64,000 bases of DNA, from the NCBI GenBank assembly GCA_036873135.1, contig JAPTYO010000002.1, positions 17,696,452-17,760,451 on the forward strand, read 5' to 3'. Origin of the DNA: Clarkia xantiana subsp. parviflora (lineage: Eukaryota > Streptophyta > Magnoliopsida > Myrtales > Onagraceae). Position numbers and translations under genes: made by a program. Within the stretch, counting starts at the first letter, position 1. Each line of letters opens with the position of its first letter. A model generated the notes under the pieces. It ran no database searches. It saw only the letters and a program-made list of their open reading frames with translations, and was not told the origin of the DNA. Shown piece by piece: positions 55,021 through 64,000 of the stretch.

Positions 55021-57744
55021 TTAAACTTGGTCCTTGTTGGAAGATGGATCCTCAGCAGCGTCGGAGGGAGCAAGGTTTGGAGGGGCTTGGGCAGAAGGCT
55101 CCGCAGTTGGTGGAGTCGGGTCCACGGCAACAGCCTCTTCACTCTCCGCGGGGAGGTTGAAGTACATCTCCGCGACGGGGGCAAGAGTCTCGGACTTCGT
55201 GAAGTCAATGGAATCCGCATAGGCTGTGTAGAGTTCCTCGACGGCGTTGAACAAAACGTCCTCCACCTCGGACTTGCAGAACTCCACAGCAGCCAGCTTG
55301 AATTCTTCGAGTCCCGATACTCCCTGTGGCCCTGAAAGCGGCCCTCCTCGCGGCCCTGCAGGCGGCCCTCCTCGAGACCTTGAGCCTTCGCTTCAGCCAG
55401 CTTGGCAGAGAACTCTGCCCTTTCCGCTTCAAGCTTGGCTTTAGCCTCCGCCAGAAGATCCGCGAAGACGTTCTTCTCGCGAACGAGTTGCTGCTTCTCC
55501 CCCTCGTTCCGCTGCTGCTCCACCTGGGCCATCTTCCGCTCTCGACGCATGACAGCCTCATGGTCGTGGACCTTCTTGAGCAGGTTCGAGGACATGTCAT
55601 CGAGGAGAGCCTTCTCCTTGGCCATCTTGTTCTTGGCCGCCACCGCCTCGTCGAGTTCCACCTGAAGCTTGGCTAAGGCTTCAGGGTTCGACTTGGCTTC
55701 AAGCTCCTCCAAAGCACTCTTTAGAGCCAAGGCGATGGCAAAGCTACGCTGCTGGTCCGCAGTTTCCTAAGACGAAGGGAAAAAAGATAAAGAATTCAGT
55801 GATTGAAGGTAGGAATAAAGAAGAGAATGAGGAATGGTAGGATACTACCTCCATCCGACGGACGGCCATGGCACGGAACTCCTCCTCGATATCCTCCCGC
55901 GACAGGCAAAGTGGCCGCCTCAAAGCAGGAGGAATTGACCCTGACAGCAGGTGCAGGGCCAAGTCAGGCTCAAGATTGTCCCGACGGATCGAAAACTCGT
56001 GGAGGGATTCGATCGGACGCCAAGGGATCGCTGCCTGGTCGGAAGTGTAAATTTTGTACACCTCGTCCATCAGAAGACGAGGGATAGGCTCGGCCCCGGT
56101 GGTGGGAGGAGCTACCTCAGTCGGAGGCTCGGGAGTTGGAGTGCGAAGAATATGAGGACTCTGGGACACGTCCCTAACAGCGGGCCTCACGCTCCTGGAC
56201 CTCGAACTGCCGCGGAGAAGCAGGCCCCCCTCTTCAGGCTCCTCGACAGACGGAGAAGCCTCCAAATCGGTCACTGGACGGAACTGAGCTTCCGCCGGGA
56301 CGTCCTCCAGCATTAGTTCCTGCGGAGCTGCAGTCTCCGCTGGAATGATAGCCTCCGTCGGGGCAGGAGTCTCCAAAGGACCTGCGGTGGCAGGACGAAC
56401 ATGATCAGGAATAACTCCGCCAGGACACCAGAGAATTTGACGTTCGACGTGTTGGTCTTTCCCATGGAAGTTGTAATATCCCGCCTTGAGAACGCGGGGG
56501 ACTTCTCCTTGAAGAATATATTTAATTTCCCGAACCCGCGACTCCCGATCGGCGGGGATAAACTCCTTGGGGACTAATTTTTTTATATCGTTTAATTGCA
56601 CGACGAACACGCTTACCTTCCTCGACGGTGGTGGCCCCGAAGGTCCGATCTATCTCCTCCCGCCTGGCCTTCTTGGCCCCGACCTGCTCTTCAGTCGGAG
56701 GAGCAGCAGATAAGGGAGTGGAGGAGGAAGCACCTTTCTTCACCAGCTTGCGCTTCCGCTTGGAGCCACTCTGGACGGCATCAGTCTCGCCCTGCTTCAG
56801 AATGAGATGAGTCAACAGAGAAGCCTTCTTGGCTGCAAAGGTAAAAATAAAAATAGTTAGAAATATTACCCAGATGACTAAATCTGCAGAAACAGAGTCA
56901 AGGAGTCGGACTCCGATAGCAATCAGGTTCCGCTCCTGGAGCTTGTTGGCATCGATGGGTATGAAGTTGTCCCCCCAGCGGTAGAGTTGAACCATCTGGA
57001 GGGTGTTGAGGTCATCCTCAGTATAATCTTGGAGCTTGGGGGCAGGATCCGCCACGACCTCCCATCGAGGCCAAGGGACAGAGCTATGTTGGACGAAGAA
57101 GTAGTACTTCTTCCATCCGCTGTTGTCGAACCCGGAATCACGAATCAGCACCCGATCTTTGTGGAACTTCCACGTTTCGCTATCCCAGCCGAAACGTGAA
57201 AGTTGCTCCTTGGTCCACTTAGGGAGTCGAGGGGAGAAGGAGCAGACCCCAACCTTGTTGCACTTCATGCCGTAGAAAGTGCGGAACAGCAGAAGACTGT
57301 ACGTCCACTGCTGACGGTGGCATAACAGTTGGAAGGCATTCCACACGCGGATGGCGTGTGGAGAGAAGGTACAGGGATGCGTTTTGTAGAAGTTGCACAT
57401 CTCCACCATGTTTCCGCAGAAGGGGAACCGAATCCCCGCGCTTACTTGCCCAGCGGAGACGAACACTTCCCCTGCCCGAGGAGGTGTAATGATGTGTTTC
57501 CTCCTGACAGCAGACTGGGACTCGTACGGAAAACGAGGTTCCCAATCAGAGGTGATACACCCCTCTCTAAGGGCAACCTCATATGTAGCCTCCGAGATCT
57601 CATTAACAGCGAACTCGAAGGTGAAGGGAGTCCTAGCCTCAGAACTAGGTTCGTCTAAAACGGTCGCAGGCAAAAGGATTTGAGAAAAGAAGAATAAAAA
57701 GCAAGCAAATCACGAAAACGTAGAAAGAAATTCTTACCAGACAT
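55021..57744 (-). CDS. Antisense spliced gene inside the retrotransposon (Transposase_28-like, coiled coil)
   Basis: Minus strand. Exon 1 is only ATGTCTG (57744-57738), then GTAAGAAT begins an 83-nt intron to TTTTAG at 57655. The joined start is MSDEPSSEARTPFTF. The following 260 residues contain FPFCGNMVEMCNFY, RVWNAFQLLCHR, FYGMKCNKVGVCSFSPRLP and SGWKKYYFFVQ, resembling the plant putative gypsy-type transposon domain (Pfam Transposase_28, from memory). Then come a Lys/Arg-rich region (KRKRKLVKKG), a Pro/Glu-rich region, and after an 82-nt intron (55848-55767, phase 0) a long Ala/Glu/Lys coiled coil. One or two short gaps (near 56833-56869 and 56574-56616) have GT-AG edges but are under 45 nt, so their structure is unclear. 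Near 55290-55340 the frame shifts by one base within a repeat; the last part ends NKDQV at 55021. Function unknown; may be intact or recently damaged. Confidence 0.6.
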
Positions 57745-57900
57745 GATCGGTGGTTGAAGAAGTAAGGAAAAGGAGGATCGGAAGGGTTGAAAGCCTTGAT
57801 CACTTGAAACACCAGGAGGAGCTTGAAGAGAAAACTTCGAACGCAAAGATGGCTAAAAGCGAGAGAGTGCAGAAGAAGTGAATAAGACCAGGGTTTTACC

Positions 57901-57907
57901 TTTTATA
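57901..57907 (-). promoter_or_regulatory. TATA box of the antisense gene
   Basis: The minus strand reads CCTATAAAAGG here, 157 bases upstream of the antisense ATG. That fits a start site near 57870 and a leader of about 125 nt. It implies an internal promoter independent of the LTRs. Confidence 0.6.
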
Positions 57908-58416
57908 GGCAAAAGGATAATTGGAGGGACGTAATCGTGACCGTCGAAGACGAAGCGATTCGATCACAACCATTGAAATTATGGAGACGGTACGGAGGAA
58001 ACAGCTGGATGGGCTTGATCTACACCGTTGAATAGGAAACGACACGATCTTAATCGCCGAGATTATAGGCACGGAAGGGACGTGTGTGACGTCACAGTTG
58101 CTTTTTCAGAAAGCAGCAGTCACGCTGGTTTAAACGTCGTTTCTTTATCCCTAGGCATTTAATGCTACAATAACCGAGGAGTCTTCTCGGATTTGGCAAC
58201 TGCCCATGGGGCCTGGTGGGCCCAAGGCAATCATGAGTGAGAGACTCTGTTATACAACGATCCTACATAAGGCAAAAGGCTCCGACGGTGAAATCGGAGG
58301 AGATAAAAACAAAAGCCTTCGACGGTGGTATCGGAGGGTATGAAAATGGAAACCTTCGACAACGAGGTCAGAAAACATGAATTAGAAGACACGACGAACT
58401 AAAAGTCCCCCATGTC

Positions 58417-58427
58417 TTGGGGGCAAA
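58417..58427 (+). other. Polypurine tract
   Basis: TTGGGGGCAAA directly before the right LTR, the expected plus-strand priming site. Confidence 0.75.
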
Positions 58428-59192
58428 TGATGGGTTCCGATGTAATCGTTAGCCCCGTTAACAGCCAATGGACGGCGAGTAGGTCCAGTGGGCCTCGTGA
58501 AAAGCCTGGAAGGCCCAGAGGCCCAGCACGAAGGGTCCCGACTCTAGCAGGCCCCGATGTACGAGCTGAATGCTCCCGATGAGAAGCCTCTGAGTAGGCC
58601 CCGATATGCCTTAGTAAAGGCCCCGATAATAAAGCCCCGCAGAGGCTGGACCTGTCCCGTAGAGACTGAAGGTCCTGGGTGGTGATCTAGAATGAAACAA
58701 CTCTGGAGTCCCCGACAGGAGTCGAGACTCGTGATCAGAGGATAAGACCGAGAAACCCGCCTACTAGATGAGAGTGGGGGGAAGACGGTTAAAGATACAG
58801 ATAACCTCCCCCGAGATACGCAGGGCGTGCCCGAGATACGCGGAGTACGGGTAAGATACGCGGAGCGTGGGGAGAGATATACGGAATCCCGACCGAGATA
58901 TGTGGAATCGTGGCGAGATACACGGAATCATGGGTAAAACTGCCAGGCGCAGTAACAGGTAACTGAGTAACTTCCCCTCCTATATAAAGGAGGAAGTTAC
59001 CTTAGAAAACCATCATCTACTCTAATACGAACTTAGACTTGGCTTACCATCCATTGATCACCGTACTCATTTAAGCATCGGAGAGGGATTCTGGGTCACC
59101 ACCCAGGTCATCCCTTTTTGCAGGATTACGCGGAGCTCAGGAGTCCAGGCTTTCCGTCAAGGACGTAACGGAGCTTCGCCCGTGATCCAACA
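58428..59192 (+). repeat. 3' LTR (765 bp)
   Basis: Same as the 5' LTR except for four substitutions and an extra AGGCCCAG at about 58516-58523 that duplicates its neighbour. Ends GATCCAACA at 59192, followed by the TSD. Confidence 0.95.
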
Positions 59193-59204
59193 CCCTTGCA
59201 CCTT

Positions 59205-59993
59205 TTGGAGCTCTCGTAAAAATGCTCGATCAACACTCAACAACAACAATGGTACATGACATGCCGTCCTTTCTCTGTTTCGGGAATTTCATCCCCAAAT
59301 CAGAGTATAAGCTCTTTCCACACCGTATTTCCGACCCTGTAACGCAACTTGCAGAACTCAAACGATCATCAGTTACCAATCCTATTGTCGGTTTTAATCT
59401 GTGCACCCTTTGGTACTCTGTTCTTTCTGACCTTCACCTGTGACTGTGCGTCCTTACTTTTGGCATACTCGTGGCTACTTTAACTTTTACATATTTGTAA
59501 CAACTTTAAGTTTATGCACACAACCTACTCGATAAAATGCTCCAATGACTTTATGTTAATAAACCGATGAATAAGGGATATGCTTTTATTATATGTTCCT
59601 TACTCAATACATGTACCTTTATTAGATAGATTAACTAGGATTGTATACATAAATTTTACTGTTGTTGTAGATTTGTACCTTTCTGCAGGAAAAGAAAATT
59701 CATGTTGAAATGAGTGAAACTTCAAGTTGCTTCATCTTATTTTATATGATTCTCTACATAAATTATTGAATTGAAATAGATAAATCATATAGATAGTTAA
59801 TATTGTCATAATATCTTTCTGAATTCATAGCTAAAGGGCACATGTTAGTAGAAATTGAAAATAAGTTAGCACAATAATTAACATAATTACCGGCGAAAGG
59901 ATTTACATAGGACACTTGAGGAAAATATTGCTTATCCAAGAAGTATCCCTAGGAGGTGCATGTTTTTATTTCGACTATGAACTTGTTAAGTAC
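59205..59993. other. Host DNA right of the nest
   Basis: Continuation of the sequence cut at 45144. An open frame at 59222-59443 (73 codons) starts inside the restored repeat and is not recognised. The rest is AT-rich without genes. Confidence 0.4.
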
Positions 59994-60596
59994 TGTTGGC
60001 ATTTATTGAATGGACCGTCGTAATATGAGCTCTTTAATATTAACCAAACACCTAAGCAATTGGGTAATGTCACATTAGAGATTTTGGGTTGGGCCTAAAA
60101 CCTCAATGGACATGAGAGTCCCAAAATTGGGTCTTCCCTTTACTATATGCCGACCGAAACTATTAAAGGGTAGATGTGGGTTTTTGTCAACCTCCTCTTA
60201 TAAATAGGGAGTGTTAGGATTTATTAAGGTTAATCACTTGGTTCAGAAAATCACTCTCTTCTCCATAGTGTTGAGACAAAGAAATATCTCCTCCCTATAT
60301 TGAGATATTCAGCCGAACCAACCACCATAGGAGGTGTCAAATTTCTTAGAGCAATTACCCCAGAGATCCATCCCCGCGAGGAATTGACAAGAGGCTTTGT
60401 TGTGGAAACCATTCCTCGTAGGCGATTCCTTAACAAAAATCACTGCAGGATCCGGTCGGTGGACCGCGAACTCCCAGAAGATCTTGGGACTACGGCAAAG
60501 AAGAAACTGGTATGTGTCCCTATTCTGCTGCGTAATTAGTTTACCTGGCATATATACATGTTTCTTATCTATAGTAACTATCCCATATATCCTACA
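59994..60596 (+). mobile_element. Solo LTR (603 bp)
   Basis: Begins TGTTGGCATTTATTG and ends TATCCTACA. It aligns with the LTRs at 984-1568 and, in reverse, 315-683. Contains TTATAAATAGGG near 60198 as a TATA box. It is not followed by a primer site and no internal region is attached, so it probably arose by LTR-LTR recombination. The flanks AGTAC (59989-59993) and AGTCA (60597-60601) are only partly alike, a worn or altered TSD. Confidence 0.65.
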
Positions 60597-61542
60597 AGTC
60601 ATGTTAAACGCCTAAGTTGTATTTCCAGACGCATGTTAAATGAAAACTATACAGCTTGTCATGTCAGTGACTCAAGGGTCAGTCTTGATACCACTGGTAC
60701 GGTCGTATTGAGATCCTGAAATGTCTGAATCTAAAATTAATCTCAAATGCATTTATATTATCTAACCATACGTTCAAGTAGTATAAACGTGTGTTAATAT
60801 AATGGAAAAAATACTACATCTTTATTGAGTTCGTTAAACAAATAGTTTGCCACAAATTTAAAAGGTTTTTTCTGGTTGTATTCTTAATATTTTAATCATG
60901 ATTTTTTAAAACCATATTGTAGCTCTTATGGTGCATAAGTTAGTTATTCAATTACAAGAAAAAATGTCCATATGAAGAGATGGGGGCTTGCCGGTATAAA
61001 ATCATTTATTATGTGCAGAGAAGATATAGAGAAAGCAAGATAGTTCAAAATTTTACGTAATCAAATAAGGATGCAACTTTAAATTGAAGAATCAATGTAA
61101 TATTGGAAGATATTTGTAGGTTTCTTGATCCAGTGCTTTATCTTTTTTGTCTCTAACATGTATGTTCAAGTTGCATAAACATGTTAATAAAAAATAAATT
61201 TTTTTTTTTGCTACATCTTTATTGAGTTGGTTATGCAAATAGTTGTAGGTTTCAACCAACCACCCAAATAAACCCCAACCTAGCCTGCCGCCCAATCCAA
61301 CACCCACGCCCCCCACCCTCCAAAATGACTGCAACACACTACACATGTCTCTAGTCTAGCTTGCTCCACTGCCCTGCCCTCCCACCCCACCAAGCAAGCC
61401 ACCCTCACACTTACATAAACACCCATGGCCCACCGAAACCCTACTCACAAATGCCACCCCCGCAAACCCATGTTTCATATGAACATCACCTTCCATCAAC
61501 CAATCTAGCACCAATTTCCCTGAGCCACCTTATATAATTGAG
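60597..61542. other. Intergenic, with an imperfect direct repeat
   Basis: About 90 bp around 60765-60850 (CTACATCTTTATTGAGTTCG) recur at 61150-61250 (CTACATCTTTATTGAGTTGG) in the same direction. Bases 61255-61480 are C-rich and could belong to the ORF1 region of the following LINE. No frame recognised. Confidence 0.35.
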
Positions 61543-64000
61543 ATGCCTGATGAGCCAACGTCTCCAATGCACGAAATGATTATACCTGAGGTTTCCTCCG
61601 GCTTCAGTCCTTTGGTGAATAAAATGACAATAAGAAAAAGCAAGAATACGACTGAGGATGCAAGCACTTCTTCCTCATGGAGACGAAAAATTCGTCGGAC
61701 TTTTGTGAACAAGCCAGAAGAAATCTGCAATGGAAAGGTGGAGAATATGTTAATTAATCCGGAGGGAAGGTCTATGGTGGAATAGCTCTATGGTGGGATG
61801 ATAGAGTTGATGTTGTGGTGCTACACAAGACAAAAAACATTGTGGACTTCTCTAATGCAATTTGGTTCTTTACTGGTGTTTACGGGCATCTAGACTTTAG
61901 TGAGCGCAAGAAGAACTGGGATGGATACCCCCTCAGGAGAATAGCACGAAGAAGATCTGACCCGTGGATCTGCATGGGTGATTTTAATGACATCCGGTTT
62001 CAACATGAAAAAGCTGGTGGGAACCCAAAAGACAGACCAAGGTAGGATGGATGGATGAATTCAACGGAATGATCGATAGACGCGATACTGGATTGATTGA
62101 TTTGAGTTTCAAAGGCCAACCCTATACGTGGTCGAATAATCAGTTCCAAGGCCGGGGTACTAGTGCGTGAGAGGCTTGATCGAGGGCTTGCCAAATCCTC
62201 AATGGCTCATCACATTTCCTAAGTCGCAGTTCAATCACGGACCATTCCTTGGTTCATATACCATGTCCCAATTGGCCTGATCGAGAAGTTTCAGATTCGA
62301 GGAAATGTGGCTGGAGCATGGAGAATGTGATGAAATCATGGAAAGAGCATGGACAGAAGAAGGTGAAGAAGATGCTCAGGGCTCCGACCATGCTGCAGGT
62401 GGTTAAAATACTAAATTGCTTTAAGAGGCTAGAGGCTCACATTGTGGAGTAGAAGGAGATTTGGAAACAATAAGAAAGAAATAAAGAAAGTCTACGATAG
62501 AAATGCAAAGAAAAGCGCTGCACCAACCAGATGTGGAGCTCGAGAATGAATTAAAGAGGAAGCTTGGGGAATTATGGAGAAGAGAAGAGAGATATATTAG
62601 AGACAACGCTCCCAGGTGCAATGGATAAATCATGGCGACAAGAACTCCAAGTTCTTCCACTTAACTACTATTGACTGCCGACGGCAAAATAAGATGCTGA
62701 AAGTTCAGAATACGAGCGGAGAATGGCTTGACGATGATAAAGAGATAGGAGCTTCGATTTTTTAGCTCGATGTTCACGACAGGAGGAGTTAGAGACTGGG
62801 GCTCAATTTTGGACGTCATTCCGAACATTGTCTCTCGGGAGGACAATGAGGTTATTGATCAAGCCAATAACGATGAAGGAATCAAGCTAGCAACAACTCA
62901 GTTGGGGGTCCCAAGGCGCCTGGCCTAGATGGGTTCCCGTGTCTCTTTTTTCAAAAGTATTGGGGTTGTGGGTAAATACATCCTCACTATGGTCGAGTCC
63001 TTCTTCGTCACATGTATGCTTCCTTCGTCCATTAATAATACAGATATTGCCCTTATCCCAAAAGTCCCTAACCCTTGTAGTCCTAGTCAATATAGACCTA
63101 TAAGCCTTTGTAATTTCAATTACAAGATTATATCTAAAGTATTGACTAACAGACTCAAGTCGTTCCTCTCAGAAATTATTACCCCATTTCAAAGTGCTTT
63201 TGTGACAGGCCGACTTATCCAGGACAATATCCTAGTCGCTCACGAGGCTTTTCAACACCTACGCAATAGAGCGGCAGTCCAAGTTGAAGAGTGCGCGTTT
63301 AATATTGATATGCAAAAAGCATATGATAGAGTCGAATGAGATTTCTTGGAGGCTATCCTTCGAAAAATGGATTTTCATTCAAGATGGGTGCAATGGATTA
63401 TCACATGCATATCCTCTGTCTCATACCAAAATCTTGATAAATGGGAAGAAATCGAATGTGATTAAACCAACACGAGGCATCCGGCAAGGCGACCCATTGT
63501 CACCATATCTCTTTATTCTAGTGGCGGATGTATTATCACGAAGGATTACGAAGGAAGTTGAAGAGGGACAGCTAGAAGGTATTAGAATCAAAAGAGGCTC
63601 CCCGACCATTCATCACCTATTTTTTGCTGACGATTCATTATTTTTTATGAGAACTACACAGCAAAACATTACCAAGCTCACGGACGTCCTAGGGGAGTAT
63701 TGCAAGGCATCAGGCCAAGCAATCAACATGCAAAAGTCGACCCTTTTATTCGAAAAAAACGTCAGTCTAGCCACAAAAGGAGAGGTTGAAATAATTCGGG
63801 GGATCCGAGCAGAGACTAATCCGGGTAAGTACCTTGGGCTCCCAACAATTTGGGGAAGATCGAAAAGAGAGGCTCTGGAATTCTTGAAAATGAGGATTGC
63901 CAACAAATTAAACGGGTGGAAGTCAATGTTTTTAAGCAATGCGGGGCGGGAAACCTTAATCAAATCGATGGTAATGGCCATACCCACTTATACCATGAGC
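61543..64000 (+). pseudogene. L1-type LINE, continuing past the window
   Basis: At 61774-62045 the endonuclease reads GGIALWWDDRVDVVVLH, FTGVYGHLDF and DPWICMGDFNDI, with the N-terminal third of the domain missing upstream. A linker (LIDLSFKGQPYTWSNNQF) and broken sequence follow to 62900. RT begins about 62929: IALIPKVPNPCSPSQYRPIS, NYKIISKVLTNRLK, FVTGRLIQDNILVAHE, NIDMQKAYDRVE with a stop at 63337-63339, then after frameshifts RGIRQGDPLSPYLF and the catalytic HHLFFADDSLFF at about 63612-63647. The thumb region reaches AIPTYTMS at the window edge. Several stops and frameshifts make it non-functional, but it is much better preserved than the two LINEs at 8142-14460. Confidence 0.85.

Larger units (their letters stand above)
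47653..59192 (+). mobile_element. Full-length Ty3/Gypsy LTR retrotransposon, Tat/Retand type (11,540 bp)
   Basis: LTRs at 47653-48409 and 58428-59192, TSD CCCTT at 47648-47652 and 59193-59197. In order it has a primer site (TTGGCGCCGTCTGTGGGAA), gag-pro-RT-RNaseH-aRNaseH-integrase in one frame, tandem repeats, an antisense spliced gene, a polypurine tract and the right LTR. The second RNase H after the first, and extra ORFs between pol and the 3' LTR, are features known for the Tat lineage. By direct comparison the LTRs differ by four substitutions and one 8-bp duplication (AGGCCCAG, right LTR only), about 0.5 percent. At an assumed 1.3e-8 substitutions per site per year that is roughly 0.2 million years. 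Confidence 0.95.

Noticed and set aside
60680..60712. GATACCACTGG near the solo LTR, like an initiator-Met primer site on the minus strand
   Set aside because: No LTR end precedes it in that orientation; the LTR next to it runs on the plus strand.

Overview
The window reads as nuclear DNA from a flowering plant, probably a eudicot. It is AT-rich and intron-containing, with plant-specific gene families (two SAUR auxin-response genes and a type I pectin methylesterase) in a dense background of plant transposable elements. No bacterial operon, CRISPR array, rRNA or confident tRNA gene was seen. Only three host genes look intact: a SAUR gene with introns in both untranslated regions (TATA box at 5276, CDS 6612-7076, +), a short SAUR (26379-26753, -), and a four-exon PMEI-PME gene of 595 codons (43634-40535, -).

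Layout. 1-2860: two related LTR elements head to head (initiator-Met-type primer site), separated by half of a Mutator-like foldback. 2861-5000: Mutator-like (MULE) foldbacks with exact 9-bp target-site duplications (TSDs). 5270-7240: SAUR gene. 8142-14460: two decayed L1-type LINEs on the minus strand, the second split by a hAT-like MITE (8-bp TSD). 14672-17241: two more copies of that MITE. 17530-21830: a large inverted duplication flanking broken exons. 22512-24096: stacked Helitron-like 5' ends. 24421-25339: another foldback. 26379-26753: second SAUR. 29490-34238: a complete non-autonomous CACTA element (TSD ATG). 34704-35432 and 42262-42996: two copies of one dispersed repeat, the second inside PME intron 1. 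37162-37690 and 39518-40126: more MULEs. 40535-43634: PME. 45136-59204: a four-element nest. 59994-60596: a solo LTR. 61543-64000: an L1 LINE that runs off the window.

The most informative region is 45136-59204. Target-site duplications let the insertion order be read directly. A MULE foldback entered host DNA (9-bp TSD). A hAT-like foldback then landed in its left terminus (8-bp TSD). A second MULE landed in that element (9-bp TSD). Separately, an 11.5-kb Ty3/Gypsy retrotransposon of the Tat/Retand type (757/765-bp LTRs, TSD CCCTT) landed two bases past the first MULE's right end, inside its TSD. The retrotransposon is young: I count 4 LTR substitutions and one 8-bp indel. Its gag-pol frame is open except for one TGA inside the second RNase H domain. 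Downstream of pol it carries an antisense gene with its own TATA box and introns, resembling the putative gypsy-type (Transposase_28-like) proteins. That antisense gene and the readable insertion history are the best candidates for follow-up.

Coordinates of TE ends are base-exact where a TSD is quoted and approximate elsewhere. Family assignments come from reading motifs by eye; no search was run.
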